Shown: positions 22,435 to 35,040, numbered from the stretch's first letter. The stretch: DNA of 64,000 bases from Gymnothorax reevesii (GCA_029721435.1 CM056581.1:72960712-73024711), one strand, 5' to 3'. Numbers and translations are program-made. Notes: generated by a model not told the origin, from the sequence alone.

Positions 22435-22575
22435 GAATATTTGCTTGGGCATTGCTCGACAGTTGCTATGTTGTTCTTGTTGTTGCTAGGGCGTTGATGT
22501 GTCTTGTTTGGGGATCGAGTGAAAACTGGGAGAAGTAGTGAACCGTACGATTACGAAATTATTTGGAATATTAAC

Positions 22576-23101
22576 AAGGAAGGAAGGAGGGAAAGAAGGA
22601 ACTAATGAGGGAAGTAAGGAAAGAAGGAATATAGGAAAAAAGAAGGAAATCAAAGGAAGGCAGGAAAGAACAAAGGAAAGAAGGCGAGGATGGATGGAAA
22701 GAAACAGAGGAATGAAGGAAAGAAGGAAGTAAAGAAGGAAGGAAAGGAAGAAGGGAAGAAGAAGGATTTAAGTAAAGATAGAAGGAAGGAAGGAAGTGAG
22801 GAAGAAGAAATGAAAAACGGAAGGAAAGAGAGAAGGAAGAGGGAGGGAAAGAAGAAAGGAAGAAAGATAAGAAGGATATGAAGGAATGAAAGAAGGCATG
22901 ATGGAAGGAAAGAAAGACTAAGGAAGGTAGGAAAGAAAAGTGGTAGGGAGGAAGAATGGGAGGAAGGATGAAAGGCAGGATAGAAGGAAGTAAAGTGGGA
23001 AAGTAGGAACAAATAAAGGAAGGAAGGAACGAAGGAAAGAAATAGGAGGGAAAAAGAAAGAAGGAATGACAGAAAATAGAAGGAAGGAAAGCAGTAAGGA
23101 A
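22576..23101 (+). repeat. Polypurine tract (spacer 5)
   Basis: Degenerate GGAAG tract, shorter than in copy 3 because a segment near 22840, including an AAAGAAAAAGTAAAG word, is missing. Confidence 0.92.
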
Positions 23102-23401
23102 GCTGTAGTCTCAAGAGAGCCAGATTGTAGTCTGACAGCCTGAGAAACTGACAGTTACAGCAGGTGGTCAGAACACCTGGCACAAGATTCCATTTGCTTA
23201 ATGGCCCTATTGTGATGTCATAATGCCAATGTTAAGTCTGTGGGAGGAAAAAATTTATAGTTTTTTATTAATAACTCAAAAAGTATAAAAGTTACAAAGA
23301 TGAAAAATACATTGCACAGGTGTCCTAAGTAAGACCTACGCAACGCAGTTTGAATGAAGTTTCTACGATAAACGGTTGAGGCCGCATTAAGTGTGTTAGA
23401 A

Positions 23402-23402
<1 letters not shown>

Positions 23403-23452
<50 letters not shown>

Positions 23453-23558
23453 GAAGACCAGGATAACAATAGTGAGCATTTTCAATGCACACTAATAATA
23501 ATAATAATAATAATAAGAAGACCAGGATAACAATAGTGAGCATTTTCAATGCACACTA
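23403..23558 (+). repeat. (AAT)n plus two hairpin cassettes (spacer 5)
   Basis: A long AAT run (23403-23452) is followed by hairpins at 23470-23494 and 23534-23558, with a second AAT run of about 7 units between them. Confidence 0.92.
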
Positions 23559-23978
23559 ACTAGATAATGTAATTCCAGGGAATTACGTGTGCATTGAAAA
23601 AAAAAAGTGTAGTTGCATAAGTTGCAGTTTGTAACATATCATTGCATTATGATATTGGTAGCTACGTTGTTAGTGGGATAATTATGGTAGTAATGAGGAC
23701 TTTTATTTTGAAACAGATGTGGACTGAGGAAACAGTTTGCGGGAGTCATAGTTGATGACAACTGTCATATGGAAATTTTTAATAGTGACATTTTTTAATA
23801 GTGAAGAATTGTAGTAAGGACTTATATTTTGAGAAAGGATTGGGCAGAAGAAACAGTTGCCGGAAGTCATAGTCGAAAACAATCAGGAGTTGGAATGGCT
23901 GAAAGGTTGATAAGTTGAGAAGCTTAAAAAGTTACATTTTTTTATTGTAATTTGACATAATGAGGACTGGCTGTAACA

Positions 23979-26317
23979 GTTGTTAGGCAGTTGCTATGGT
24001 GTTCTGTGTACTTGTGAGGGTGTTGCTAGGCAGCTGCTATCGTGTTCTGGGTGGTTGCTAGGGCATTGCGAGGCAGTTGCTATGGTGTTCTGGGTGGTTG
24101 CTAGGGCCTGGCTAAGCGGTTGCTATGGTGTTCTGAGTGGTTGATAGGGCGTTGCTAGGCGGTTGCTATGGTGTTCTGGGTGGTTGCTAGGCGGTTGCTA
24201 TGGCGTTCTGGGTGGTTCCTAGAGCGTTGCTATGGGGTTCTGGGTGGTTGCTAGGCGGTTGCTATGGCATTCTGGGTGGTTGCTAGGGCTTTGCTAAGCA
24301 GTTGCTATGATGTTCTGGGTGGTTGCTCGAGGGTTGCTAGGCAGTTGCTATGCTGTTCTGGGTGGTTGCTAGGCGGTTGCTATGGTGTTCTGGGTGGTTG
24401 CTAGGGTGTTGCAAGGCAGTTGCTATGCTGCTCTGGGTGGTTGCTAGGCCGTTGCTATGGTGTTCTGGGTGGTTGCTAGGGCATTGCTAGGCAGTTGCTA
24501 TGGTGTTCTGGGTGGTTGCTAGTGCATTGCTAGGCAGTTGCTATGGTGTTCTGGGGGGTTGTTAGGGTGGTTGCTATGGCGTTTTGGGTGGTTGCTAGGG
24601 CATTGCTAAGCAGTTGCTTTGGTGTTCTGGGTGGTTGCTACGGCGTTGCTAGGCGGTTGCTATGGTGTTCTGGGTGGTTGCTAGGGTGTTGCTTGGCAGT
24701 TGCTATGGTGTTCTGGGTGGTTGCTAGGTGGTTGCTATGGTGTTCTGGGTGGTTGCTAGGGCGTTGCTAGGCGGTTGCTTTTGTGTTCTGGGTGGTTGCT
24801 CGGGCGTTGCTAGGCGGTTGCTATGGTGTTCTGGGTGGTTGCTAGGGTGTTGCTATGGTGTTCTGGGTGGTTGTTTGGCGGTTGCTCTGGTGTTCTGGGT
24901 GGTTGCTAGGCGGTTGCTATGGTGTTCTTTTGTGGTAGCTAGGCGGTTGCTATGGTGTTCTGGGTGGTTGCTAGGTCGTTGCTAGGCAGTTGCTATGGTG
25001 TTCTAGGTGGTTGCTAGGCGGTTGCTATGGTGTTCTAGGTGGTTGCTAGGCGGTTGCTATGGTGTTCTGGGTGGTTGCTAGGGCGTTGCTAGGCAGTTGC
25101 TATGGTGTTGTGATGGTTGCTGGGCGGTTACTATGGTGTTCTGGGTGGTTGCTAGGGCGTTGCTAGGCAGTTGCTATGGTGTTCTGGGTGGTAGCTAGGC
25201 GGTTGCTATTGTGTTCTGGGTGGTTGCTAGGCAGTTGCTATGGTTTTCCTGGTGGTTGCTTGGGCATTGCTAGGCAGTTGCTATGGTGTGCTGGGTGGTT
25301 GCTAGGCGGTTGCTATGGTTTTTTGGGAGGTCGCTAGGGCATTGCTAGGCGGTTGCTATGGTGTTCTGGGTGGTTGCTAGGGCCTTGCTAGGCGGTTGCT
25401 ATGGTGTTCAGGGAGGTGGCTAGGGCATTGCTAGGCTGTTGCTATGGTGTTCTGGCTGGTTGCTAGGGCGTTGCTAGGCGGTTGCTATGGTGTTCTGGGT
25501 GGTTGTTAGGGTGTTGCTAGGCAGTTTCTTTGGTGTTCTGGGTGGTTGCTAGGCGGTTGCTATGGTGTTCTGGGTGGTTGCTAGGGCGTTGTTAGGCAGT
25601 TGCTATGGTGTTCTGGGTGGTTGCTAGGCGGTTGCTATGGTGTTCTGGGTGGTTGCTAGGGCGTTGCTAGGCAGTTGCTATGGTGTTCTAGGTGGTTGCT
25701 AGGCGGTTGCCATGGTGCTCTGGGTGGTTGCTAGGGCGGTGCTAGGCAGTTGCTATGTTGTTCTGGGTGGTTGCAAGGGCGTTGCTAGGCAGTTGCTATG
25801 GTGTTCTGGGTGGTTGCTAGGCAATTGCTATGGTGTTCTGGGTGGGTGCCAGGCGGTTGCTATGGTGTTCTGGGTGGTTGCTTGGGCGTTGCTAGGCGAT
25901 TCTTATGGTGTTCTGTGTGGTTGCTAGGGCGTTGCTAGGCAGTTGCTATGGTGTTCTGGGTGGTTGCTAGGCAGTTGCTATGGTGTTCTGGGTGGTTGCT
26001 GGGCGGTTGCTATGGTGTTCTAAGTGGTTGTTAGGGCGTTGCTAGGCAGTTGCTATGTTGTTCTGGGTGGTTGCTAGGCAGTTGCTATGGTGTTCTTGGT
26101 GATTGTTAGGGCTAGGCGGTTGCTATGGTGTTCTGGGTGGTTGCTAGGGCGTTGCTAGGCAGTTGCTTTGGTGTTCTGAGTGGTTGCTTGGCGGTTGCTA
26201 TGGTGTTTTGGGTGGTTGCTAGGGCGTTGCTTGGCAGTTGCTATAGTGTTCCTGGTGGTTGCTAGGCAGTTGCTATGGTGTTTTGGGTGGTGGCTAGGCA
26301 GTTGCTATGGTGGTCTG
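23979..26317 (+). repeat. Minisatellite block 6 (2.3 kb)
   Basis: The shortest complete block. 43/32-bp lattice with the conserved right-of-spacer series at the start and the left-of-spacer series at the end. The end shares the TGTTCCTGGTGG word (near 26249) with the ends of blocks 8 and 9. A short indel at about 26110 gives GTTAGGGCTAGGCGG. Confidence 0.95.
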
Positions 26318-26458
26318 GATATTTGCTTGGGCATTGCTCGACAGTTGCTATGTTGTTCTTGTTGTTGCTAGGGCGTTGATGTGTCTTGTTTGGGGATCGA
26401 GTGAAAACTGAGAGAAGTAGTGAACCGTACGATTACGAAATTATTTGGAATATTAACA

Positions 26459-26999
26459 AGGAAGGAAGGAGGGAATGAAGGAACTAATGAGGGAAGTAAG
26501 GAAAGAAGGAATATAGGAAAAAAAGAAGGAAATCAAAGGAAGGCAGGAAAGAACAAAGGAAAGAAGGCGAGGATGGATGGAAAGAAACAAAGGAATGAAG
26601 GAAAGAAGGAAGTAAAGAAGGAAGGAAAGGAAGAAGGGAAGAAGAAGGATTTAAGTAAAGATAGAAGGAAGGAAGTGAGGAAGAAGAAATGAACAATAGA
26701 AGAAAAGTGAGAAGGAAGGAAAGAAAAAGTAAAGAAAGGAAGAGGGAAGGAAAGAGAGGGAAAGCAGAAAGCAGAAAGAAAGGAAGAAAGATAAGAAGGA
26801 TATGAAGGAATGAAAGAAGGCATGATGGAAGGAAAGAAAATTGATAGGGAGGAAGAATGGGAGGAAGGATGAAAGGGAGGATAGAAGGAAGTAAAGTAGG
26901 AAAGAACGAATAAAGGAAGGAAAGAACGAAGGAAAGAAATTGGAGGGAAAAAGAAAGAAGGAATGACAGAAAATAGAAGGAAGGAAAGCAGTAAGGAAG
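26459..26999 (+). repeat. Polypurine tract (spacer 6)
   Basis: The subtype shared with copies 8 and 9. It has AGCAGAAAGCAGAAAG near 26763, and AAAATTGATAGGG replaces the longer AAAACTAAGGAAGG stretch of other copies. Confidence 0.92.
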
Positions 27000-27507
27000 C
27001 TGTAGTCTCAAGAGAGCCAGATTGTAGTCTTACAGCCTGAGAAACTGACAGTTACAGCAGGTGGTCAGAACACCTGGCACAAGATTCCATTTGCTCAATG
27101 GCCCTATTGTGATGTCATAATGCCAATGTTAAGTCTATGGGGGGAAAAATTTATAGTTTTTTATTAATAACTCAAAAAGTATAAAAGTTACAAAGATGAA
27201 AAATACATTGCACAGGTGTCCTAAGTAAGACCTACGCAACGCAGTTTGAATGAAGTTTCTACGATAAACGGTTGAGGCCGCATTAAGTGTGTTAGAAGAA
27301 TAATAATAATAACTAGATAATGTAATTCCAGGGAATTACGTGTGCATTGAAAATGCAAAGTGTAGTTGCACAGGGTGGAGTTTGTTACAAATCATTTCAT
27401 TATGATATTGGTAGCTAGGTTTTTCGGAGGATAATTATGGTAGTGGTGAGGACCTTTATTTTGAAACAGATGTGGACTAAGGAAACAGTTTGCAGGAGAC
27501 ATAGTTG

Positions 27508-27521
27508 ATGACAGCTGTCAT
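27508..27521. other. Perfect 14-bp palindrome (spacer 6)
   Basis: ATGACAGCTGTCAT is self-complementary. Other spacers have AC or another change at the centre. It lies in the diverged right half and may show the ancestral state of the imperfect palindrome seen elsewhere. Confidence 0.7.
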
Positions 27522-28479
27522 ATGGAAATTTTTAATGGTGAAATTATTTAATAGTGAAGAATTGTAGTAAGGACTTTTATTTTGAGACAGGTCTGGGCAG
27601 AGGAAACAGTTGGCCGAAGTCATAGTCGATAACAAACAGAATTTGGAATGGCTGAACGGTCGATAAGTTGAGTAGCTTAAAAACTTACATTATTTCATTG
27701 TAATTTGTCATCATGAGGACTGGCTGAAACTGTTGCTAGGCATTTGCTATTGTGTTCTGTGTACTGGGGAGGGTGTTGCTAAGCAGCTGCGATGGTGTTC
27801 TAGTTGGTTGCAAGGGCATTATTAGGCAGTTGCTATTGTGTTCTGAGTGGTTGCTAGGGCGTTGCTAGGCGGTTGCTATGGTGTTCTGGGTGGTTGCTAG
27901 GGCATTGCTATGCTGTTCTGGGTGGTTGCTAGGCCGTTTCTATGGTGTTCTGGGTGGTTGCTAGGGTGTTGCTAGGCAGTTGCTATGGTGTTCTGGGTGG
28001 TTGCTAGGCGGGTGCTATGGTGTTCTGGGTGGTTGCTAGGCAGTTGCTATTGTGTTCTGGGTGGTTGCTAGGGCATTGCGAGGCGGTTGCTATGGTGTTC
28101 TGGGTGGTTGCTAGGGCATTGCTATGCTGTTCTGGGTGGTTGCTAGGCCGTTTCTATGGTGTTGTGGGTGGTTGCTTGGGTGTTGCTTGGGAGTTGCTTT
28201 GGTGTTCCGGGTGGTTGCTAGGGCGTTGCTAGGCAGTTGCAATGGTGTTCTGGATGGTTGCTAGGCGGTTGCTATGGTGTTGTGGGTGGTTGCTAGGGCG
28301 TTGCTAAGCAGTTGCTATGGTGTTCTAGGTGGTTGCTAGGGCGTTGCTAGGTGGTTGCTATGGTGTTCTGGGTGGTTGCTAGGGCTTTGCTAGGCAGTTG
28401 CTATGGTGTTCTGGGTGGTTGCTAGGGCGTTGCAACAGTGTTCTGGGGGGTTGCTAAGTGGTTGATATGGCATTTTGGG

Positions 28480-29700
28480 TGGTTGCTAGGGCGTTGCTAA
28501 GCAGTTGCTATGGTGTTGTGGGTGGTTGGTAGGGTGTTGCTAGGCAGTTGCTATGGTGTTCTGGGTGGTTGCTACGGCATTGCTATGCTGTTCTGGGTGG
28601 TTGCTAGGCCGTTTCTATGGTGTTCTGGGTGGTTGCTAGGGTGTTGCTAGGCAGTTGCTATGGTGTTCTGGGTGGTTGCTAGGCGGTTGCTATGGTGTTC
28701 TGGGTGGTTGCTAGGCGGTTGCTAGGGAGTTGCTTTGGTGTTCTGGGTGGTTGCTAGGGCGTTGCTAGGCAGTTGCAATGGTGTTCTGGATGGTTGCTAG
28801 GCGGTTGCTATGGTGTTCTAGGTGGTTGCTAGGGCGTTACTAAGCAGTTGCTATGGTGTTCTGGGTGGTTGCTAGGGCGTTGCTAGGCAGTTGCTGTGGT
28901 GTTCTGGGTGGTTGCTAGGGCGTTGCTAGGCAGTTCCTATGGTGTTCTGGGTGGTTGCTAGGGCGTTGCTAGGCTGTTACAATGGTGTTCTGGATGGTTG
29001 CTAGGCAGTTGCTATGGTGTTCTGGGTCGTTACTAGGGCGTTGCTAGGTGGTTGCTATGGTGTTCTTGGTGGTTGCTATGCAGTTGCCAAGGTGTTCTGG
29101 GTGGTTGCTAGGTCGTTGCTAGGCAGTTGCTATGGTGTTCTGGATGGTTGCTTGGCGGTTGCTATGGTGTTCTTGGTGGTTGCTAGGGCGTTGCTGTGCT
29201 GTTCTGGGAGGTTGCTATGCCATTGCTATGGTGTTCTGGGTGGTTGCTAGGGCGTTGCTAGGCAGTTGCTATGGTGTTTTGGGTGGTGGCTAGGGTGTTG
29301 CTAGGCAGTTGGTATGGGGTTCTGGATGGTTGCCAGGCGGTTGCTAAGGTGTTCTGGGTGGTTGCTAGGCGGTTGCTATGGTGTTCTGGGTGGTTGCTAG
29401 GCGTTTGCTATGGTGTTCTGGGTGGTTGCTAGGCGGTTGCTATGGTGTTCTGGGTGGTTGCTAGGGCGTTGCTAGGCAGTTGCTATGGTGTTCTGGGTGG
29501 TTGCTAGGGCGTTGCTAGGCGGTTTCTATGGTGTTCTGGGTGGTTGCTAGGGCGTTGCTAGGCAGTTACCAGGGTGTTCTGGATGGTTGCTAGGCGGTTG
29601 CTATTGTGTTCTGGGTGGTTGCTAGGGCGTTGCTAGGCAGTTGCTATGGTGTTCCGGGTGGTTGCTAGGCTATTGCTATGGTGTTCTGGGTGGTTGCTAG
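28480..29700 (+). repeat. Segmental duplication, copy A (offset 3,255 bp)
   Basis: Matches about 31735-32955. Shared rare words sit at constant offset: TACGGCA at 28573 and TACGGCAG at 31828, GTCGTTACTAG at 29026 and 32281, TTGCTGTGCTG at 29191 and 32446, GTTCCGGG at 29651 and 32906. A shorter partial third copy lies near 29920-30240. Confidence 0.8.
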
Positions 29701-30389
29701 GGCGTTGCTAGGCAGTTGCTATGGTGTTCCGGGTGGTTGCTAGGCTGTTGCTATGGTGTTCTGGGTGGTTGCTAGGGCGTTGCTAAGCAGTTTCTATGGT
29801 GTTCTGGGTGGTTGCTAGGGCGTTGCTAGCCGGTTGCTATGGAGTTCTGGGTGGTTGCTAGGGCGTTGCTAGGCAGTTGCTATGGTGTTCTGGGTGGTTG
29901 CTAGGGCGTTGCTAGGGTGTTACAATGGTGTTCTGGATGGTTGCTAGGCGGTTGCTATGGTGTTCTGGGTCGTTGCTAGGGCGTTGCTAGGCGGTTGCTA
30001 TGGTGTTCTTGGTGGTTGCTAGGCAGTTGCCATGGTGTTCTGGGTGGTTGCTAGGTCATTGCTTGGCAGTTGCTATGGTGTTCTGGATGGTTGCTTGGCG
30101 GTTGCTATGGTGTTCTGGGTGGTTGCTAGGGCGTTGCTGTGCTGTTCTGGGTGGTTGCGATGCCGTTTCTATGGTGTTCTGGGTGGTTGCTAGGGCGTTG
30201 CTAGGCAGTTGCTATGGTGTTTTGGGTGGTTGCTAGGGTGTTGCTAGGCAGTTGCTATGGTGTTCTGTATGGTTGCCACGCGGTTGCTAAGGTGTTCTGG
30301 GTGGTTGCTAGGGCGTTGCTAGGCAGTTGCTATGGTGTTCTGGGTGGTTGCGAGGGCGTTGCTAGGCAGTTGCTATGGTGTTCTGGGTG

Positions 30390-31084
30390 GTTGCTAGGCG
30401 GTTGCTAGTGTTCTGCGTGGTTGCTAGGGCGTTGCTAAGCAGTTTCTATGGTTTTCTGGGGGCTTGCTAGGGCGTTGCTCGGCAGTTGCTATGGTGTTCT
30501 GGGTGGTTGCTAGGGCGTTGCTACAGTGTTCTGGGTGGTTGCTAAGTGGTTGCTATGGCATTTTGGGTGGGTGCTAGGGCGTTGCTAAGCAGTTGCTTTG
30601 GTGTTCTGGGTGGTTGCTAGGGCATTGCTAGGCGGTTGCTATGGTGTTCTGGGTGGTTGCTAGGCCGTTTCTATGGTGTTCTGGGTGGTTGCTAGGGTGT
30701 TGCTAGGCAGTTGCTATGGTGTTCTGGGTGGTTGCTAGGCGGTTGCTAGGCAGTTGCTTTGGTGTTCTGGGTGGTTGCTTGGGCGTTGCTAGGCAGTTGC
30801 AATGGTGTTCTGGATGGTTGCTAGGCGGTTGCTATGGTGTTCTGGGTGGTTGCTAGGGCGTTGCTAAGCAGTTGCTATGGTGTTCTGGGTGGTTGCTAGG
30901 GCATTGCTAGGTGGTTGCTATGGTGTTCTGGGTGGTTGCTAGGGCGTTGCTAGGCAGTTGCTATGGTGTTCTGGGTGGTTGCTGGGGCGTTGCTACAGTG
31001 TTCTGGGTGGTTGCTAAGTGGTTGCTATGGCATTTTGGGTGGTTGCTAGGGCGTTGCTAGGCAGTTGCTTTGGTGTTCTGGGTG
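30390..31084 (+). repeat. 695-bp tandem duplication, first copy
   Basis: CTACAG words at 30521 and 30993 recur at 31216 and 31688, each exactly 695 bp later. GCTAGTGTTCTGCG (TAGTG at 30406) recurs with TAGTG at 31101, also 695 bp later. Confidence 0.82.
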
Positions 31085-31779
31085 GTTGCTAGGCGGTTGC
31101 TAGTGTTCTGCGTGGTTGCTAGGGCGTTGCTAAGCAGTTTCTATTGTTTTCTGGGGGCTTGCTAGGGCGTTGCTCGGCAGTTGCTATGGTGTTCTGGGTG
31201 GTTGCTAGGGCGTTGCTACAGTGTTCTGGGTGGTTGCTAAGTGGTTGCTATGGCATTTTGGGTGGTTGCTAGGGCGTTGCTAAGCAGTTGCTTTGGTGTT
31301 CTGGGTGGTTGCTAGGGCATTGCTAGGGCATTGCTATGCTGTTCTGGGTGGTTGCTAGGCGGTTGCTATGGTGTTCTGGGTGGTTGCTAGGGCCCTGCTA
31401 AGCGGTTGCTATGGTGTTCTGGGTGGTTGCTAGGCGGTTGCTAGGCAGTTGCTTTTGTGTTCTGGGTGGTTGCTTGGGCGTTGCTAGGCAGTTGCAATGG
31501 CGTTCTGGATGGTTGCTAGGCGGTTGCTATGGTGTTCTGGGTGGTTGCTAGGGCGTTGCTAAGCAGTTGCTATGGTGTTCTGGGTGGTTGCTAGGGCGTT
31601 GCTGGGTGGTTGCTATGGTGTTCTGGGTGGTTGCTAGGGCGTTGCTAGGCAGTTGCTATGGTGTTCTGGGTGGTTGCTGGGGCGTTGCTACAGTGTTCTG
31701 GGTGGTTGCTAAGTGGTTGCTATGGCATTTTGGGTGGTTGCTAGGGCGTTGCTAAGTAGTTGCTATGGTGTTCTGGGTG
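31085..31779 (+). repeat. 695-bp tandem duplication, second copy
   Basis: Directly adjacent partner of 30390-31084. It carries the same CTACAGTGTTC and GGCATTTTGGG words. Confidence 0.82.
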
Positions 31780-32955
31780 GTGGCTAGGGCGTTGCTAGGG
31801 GGGTGCTAGGGTGTTCTGGGTGGTTGGTACGGCAGTGCGATGCTGTTCTGGGTGCTTCCTAGGCAGTTTCTATGGTGTTCTGGGTGGTTGCTAGGGTGTT
31901 GCTAGGCAGTTGCTATGGTGTTCTGGGTGGTAGCTAGGCGGTTGCTATGGTGTTCTGGGTGGTTGCTAGGCGGTTGCTAGGCAGTTGCTTTGGTGTTCAT
32001 GGTGGTTGCTAGGGCGTTGCTAGGCAGTTGCAATGGTGTTCTGGATGGTTGCTAGGCGGTTGCTATGGTGTTCTAGGTGGTTGCTAGGGCGGTACTAAGC
32101 AGTTGCTATGGTGTTCTGCGTGGTTGCTAGGGCGTTGCTAGGTGGTTGCTATGGTGTTCTGGGTGGTTGCTAGGGCGTTGCTAGGCAGTTGCTAGGGTGT
32201 TCTGGGTAGTTGCTAGGGCGTTGCTAGGCAGTTACAATGGTGTTCTGGATGGTTGCTAGGCAGTTGCTATGGTGTTCTGGGTCGTTACTAGGGCGTTGCT
32301 AGGCGGTTGCTATGGTGTTCTAGGTGGTTGCTAGGCAGTTGCCATGGTGTTCTGAGTGGTTGCTAGGTCGTTGCTAGGCAGTTGCTATGGTGTTCTGGAT
32401 GGTTGCTTGGCGGTTGCTATGGTGTTCTTGGTGGTTGCTAGGGCGTTGCTGTGCTGTTCTGGGAGGTTGCTATGACGTTGCTATGGTGTTCTGGGTGGTT
32501 GCTAGGGCGTTGCTAGGCAGTTGCTATGGTGTTTTGGGTGGTTGCTAGGGTGTTGCTAGGCAGTTGCTATGGTGTTCTGGATGGTTGCCAGGCGGTTGCT
32601 AAGGTGTTCTGGGTGGTTGCTAGGCGGTTGCTATGGTGTTCTGGGTGGTTGCTAGGCGTTTGCTATGGTGTTCTGGGTGGTTGCTAGGCGGTTGCTATGG
32701 TGTTCTGGGTGGTTGCTAGGGCGTTGCTAGGCAGTTGCTATGGTGTTCTGAGTGGTTGCTAGGGCGTTGCTAGGCGGTTTCTATGGTGTTCTGGGTGGTT
32801 GCTAGGGCGTTGCTAGGCAGTTACTATGGTGTTCTGGATGGTTGCTAGGCGGTTGCTATTGTGTTCTGGGTGGTTGCTAGGGCGTTGCTAGGCAGTTGCT
32901 ATGGTGTTCCGGGTGGTTGCTTGGCTATTGCTATGGTGTTCTGGGTGGTTGCTAG
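31735..32955 (+). repeat. Segmental duplication, copy B (offset 3,255 bp)
   Basis: Partner of 28480-29700, with the same order of rare words and only scattered substitutions. The edges are approximate because the lattice itself is repetitive. Confidence 0.8.
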
Positions 32956-33279
32956 GGCGTTGCTAGGCAGTTGCTATGGTGTTCTGGGTGGTTGCTAGGC
33001 GGTTGCTATGGTGTTCTGGGTGGTTGCTAGGGCCTTGCTAGGTGGTTGCTATGGTGTTCTGGGAGGTTGCTAGGGCATTGCTAGGCTGTTGCTATGGTGT
33101 TTTGGGTGGTTGCTAGGGTGTTGCTAGGCAGTTGCTATGGTGTTCTGGGTGGTTTTTAGGGTGTTGCTAGGCAGTTGCTATGGTGTTCTGGGTGGTTGCT
33201 AGGCGGTTGCTATGGTGTTCTGGGTGCTAGGGCGTTGCTAGGCAGTTGCTATGGTGTTTTGGGTGGTTGCTAGGTGGTT

Positions 33280-35040
33280 GCTATGGTGTTCTGGGTGGTT
33301 GCTTGGGCGTTGCTAGGCAGTTGCTATGGTGTTGTGGGTGGTTGCTAGGCGGTTGCTATGGTGGTCTGGGTGGTTGCTCGGGCGTTGCTAGGCAGTTGCT
33401 ATGGTGTTCTTGGTGGTTGCCAGGCAGTTGCTATGGTGTTCTGGGTGGTTATTAGGCGGTTGCTATGGTGTTCTGGGTGGTTGCTAGGGCGTTGCTAGGC
33501 AGTTGCTCTGGTGTTCTGGGTGGTTGCTAGGCGGTTGCTATGGTGTTCTGGGTGGTTGCTAGGGCATTGCTAGGCTGTTGCTATGGTGTTCTGGGTGGTT
33601 GCTAGGGCGTTGCTAGGCGGTTGCTATGGTGTTCTGGGTGGTTGTTAGGGTGTTGCTAGGCAGTTTCTATGGTGTTCTGGGTGGTTGCTAGGCGGTTGCT
33701 ATGGTGTTCTGGGTGCGTGCTAGGGCGTTGCTAGGGGGTTGCTATGGTGTTTTGGTCGGTTGCTAGGTGGTTGCTATGGTGTTCTGGGTGGTTGCTTGGG
33801 CGTTGCTAGGCAGTTGCTATAGCGTTCTGGGTGGTTGCTAGGGCGTTGCTAGGCAGTTGCTGTGGTGTTCTGGGTGGTTGCTAGGGCGTTGCTAGGCAGT
33901 TGCTATGGTGTTCTGGGTGGTTGCTAGGCGGTTGCTATGGTGTTCTGGGTGGTTGCTAGGAGGTTGCTATGGTGTTATGGGTGGTTGCTAGGGCGTTGCT
34001 AGGCAGTTGCTATGGTGTTCTGGGTGGTTGCTAGGCGGTTGCTATGGTGTTCTGGGTGGTTGCTAGGGCGTTGCTAGGCAGTTGCTATGGTGTTTTGGGT
34101 GGTTGCTAGGGCGTTGATAGGCAGTTGCTATGATGTTCTGAGTGGTTGCTAGGGTGTTGCTTTGGTTTTCTGGGTGGTTGTTAGGCGGTTGCTATGGTGT
34201 TCTGGGTGGTAGCTAGGCGGTTGCTATGGTTTTCTGGGTGGTTGCTAGGTCGTTGCTAGGCAGTTGCTATGGTGCTCTGGGTGGTTGCTAGGCGGTTGCT
34301 ATGGTGTTCTGGGTGGTTGCTAGGCGGTTGCTATGGTGTTCTGGGTGGTTGCTAGGGTGTTGCTAGGCAGTTGCTATGGTGTTCTGGGTGGTAGCTAGGC
34401 GGTTGCTATGGTTTTCTGGGTGGTTGCTAGGTCGTTGCTAGGCAGTTGCTATGGTGCTCTGGGTGGTTGCTAGGCGGTTGCTATGGTGTTCTGGGTGGTT
34501 GCTAGGCGGTTGCTATGGTGTTCTGGGTGGTTGCTAGGGTGTTGCTAGGCAGTTGCTATGGTGTTCTGGGTGGTTGCTAGGCGGTTGCTATGGTGTTCTG
34601 GGTGCTAGGGCGTTGCTAGGCAGTTGCTATGGTGTTCTGGGTGGTTGCTAGGCGGTTGCTATGGTGTTCTGGGTGCTAGGGCGTTGCTAGGCAGTTGCTA
34701 TGGTGTTTTGGGTGGTTGCTAGGTGGTTGCTATGGTGTTCTGGGTGGTTGCTTGGGCGTTGCTAGGCAGTTGCTATGGTGTTGTGGGTGGTTGCTAGGCG
34801 GTGGCTATGGTGTTCTGGGTGGTTGCTCGGGCGTTGCTAGGTAGTTGGTATGGTGTTGTTGGTGGTTGCCAGGCAGTTGCTATGGTGTTCTGGGTGGTTA
34901 TTAGGCGGTTGCTATGGTGTTCTGGGTGGTTGGTAGGGCGTTGCTAGGCAGTTGCTCTGGTGTTCTGGGTGGTTGCTAGGCGGTTGCTATGGTGTTCTGG
35001 ATGGTTGCTAGGTCGTTGCTAGGCTGTTGCTATGGTGTTC
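33280..35040 (+). repeat. 1,899-bp-offset duplication, first copy
   Basis: Rare words recur exactly 1,899 bp downstream: ATTAGG at 33451 and 34900 (to 35350 and 36799), AGGTTGCTATGGTGTTATGG at 33961 (to 35860), TGGTAGC at 34207 (to 36106), TGGGTGCTAG at 34599 and 34670 (to 36498 and 36569). Nested inside are a 182-bp tandem step (34207 to 34389) and a 71-bp step (34599 to 34670). Confidence 0.85.

Larger units (their letters stand above)
22435..23978 (+). repeat. Composite spacer, copy 5 of 11
   Basis: Canonical order of parts, with two hairpin cassettes and a purine tract shortened near 22840. The right inverted-repeat arm is damaged: GTGTGCATTG is followed by a run of A instead of AAAATGC (near 23590-23606), so the long inverted repeat is imperfect here. 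Confidence 0.92.
26318..27735 (+). repeat. Composite spacer, copy 6 of 11 (diverged right half)
   Basis: The left half, to about 27312, is of the copy 8/9 type: it shares the AGCAGAAAGCAGAAAG and GAACAATAGAAG variants and has no hairpin cassette. The right half (27313-27735) carries visibly more substitutions than any other copy, e.g. TTGCACAGGG, TTACAAATCATTTC, CTAGGTTTTTCGG and TTGGCCGAAG, and exits through CTGAAACTGTTGC instead of CTGTAACAGTTG. It therefore looks like a junction between a young left half and an old right half. Confidence 0.9.

Noticed and set aside
23218..23469. Poly-Tyr and poly-Ile frames over the AAT microsatellite
   Set aside because: They result from (AAT)n read on the minus strand and vary in length with the microsatellite.
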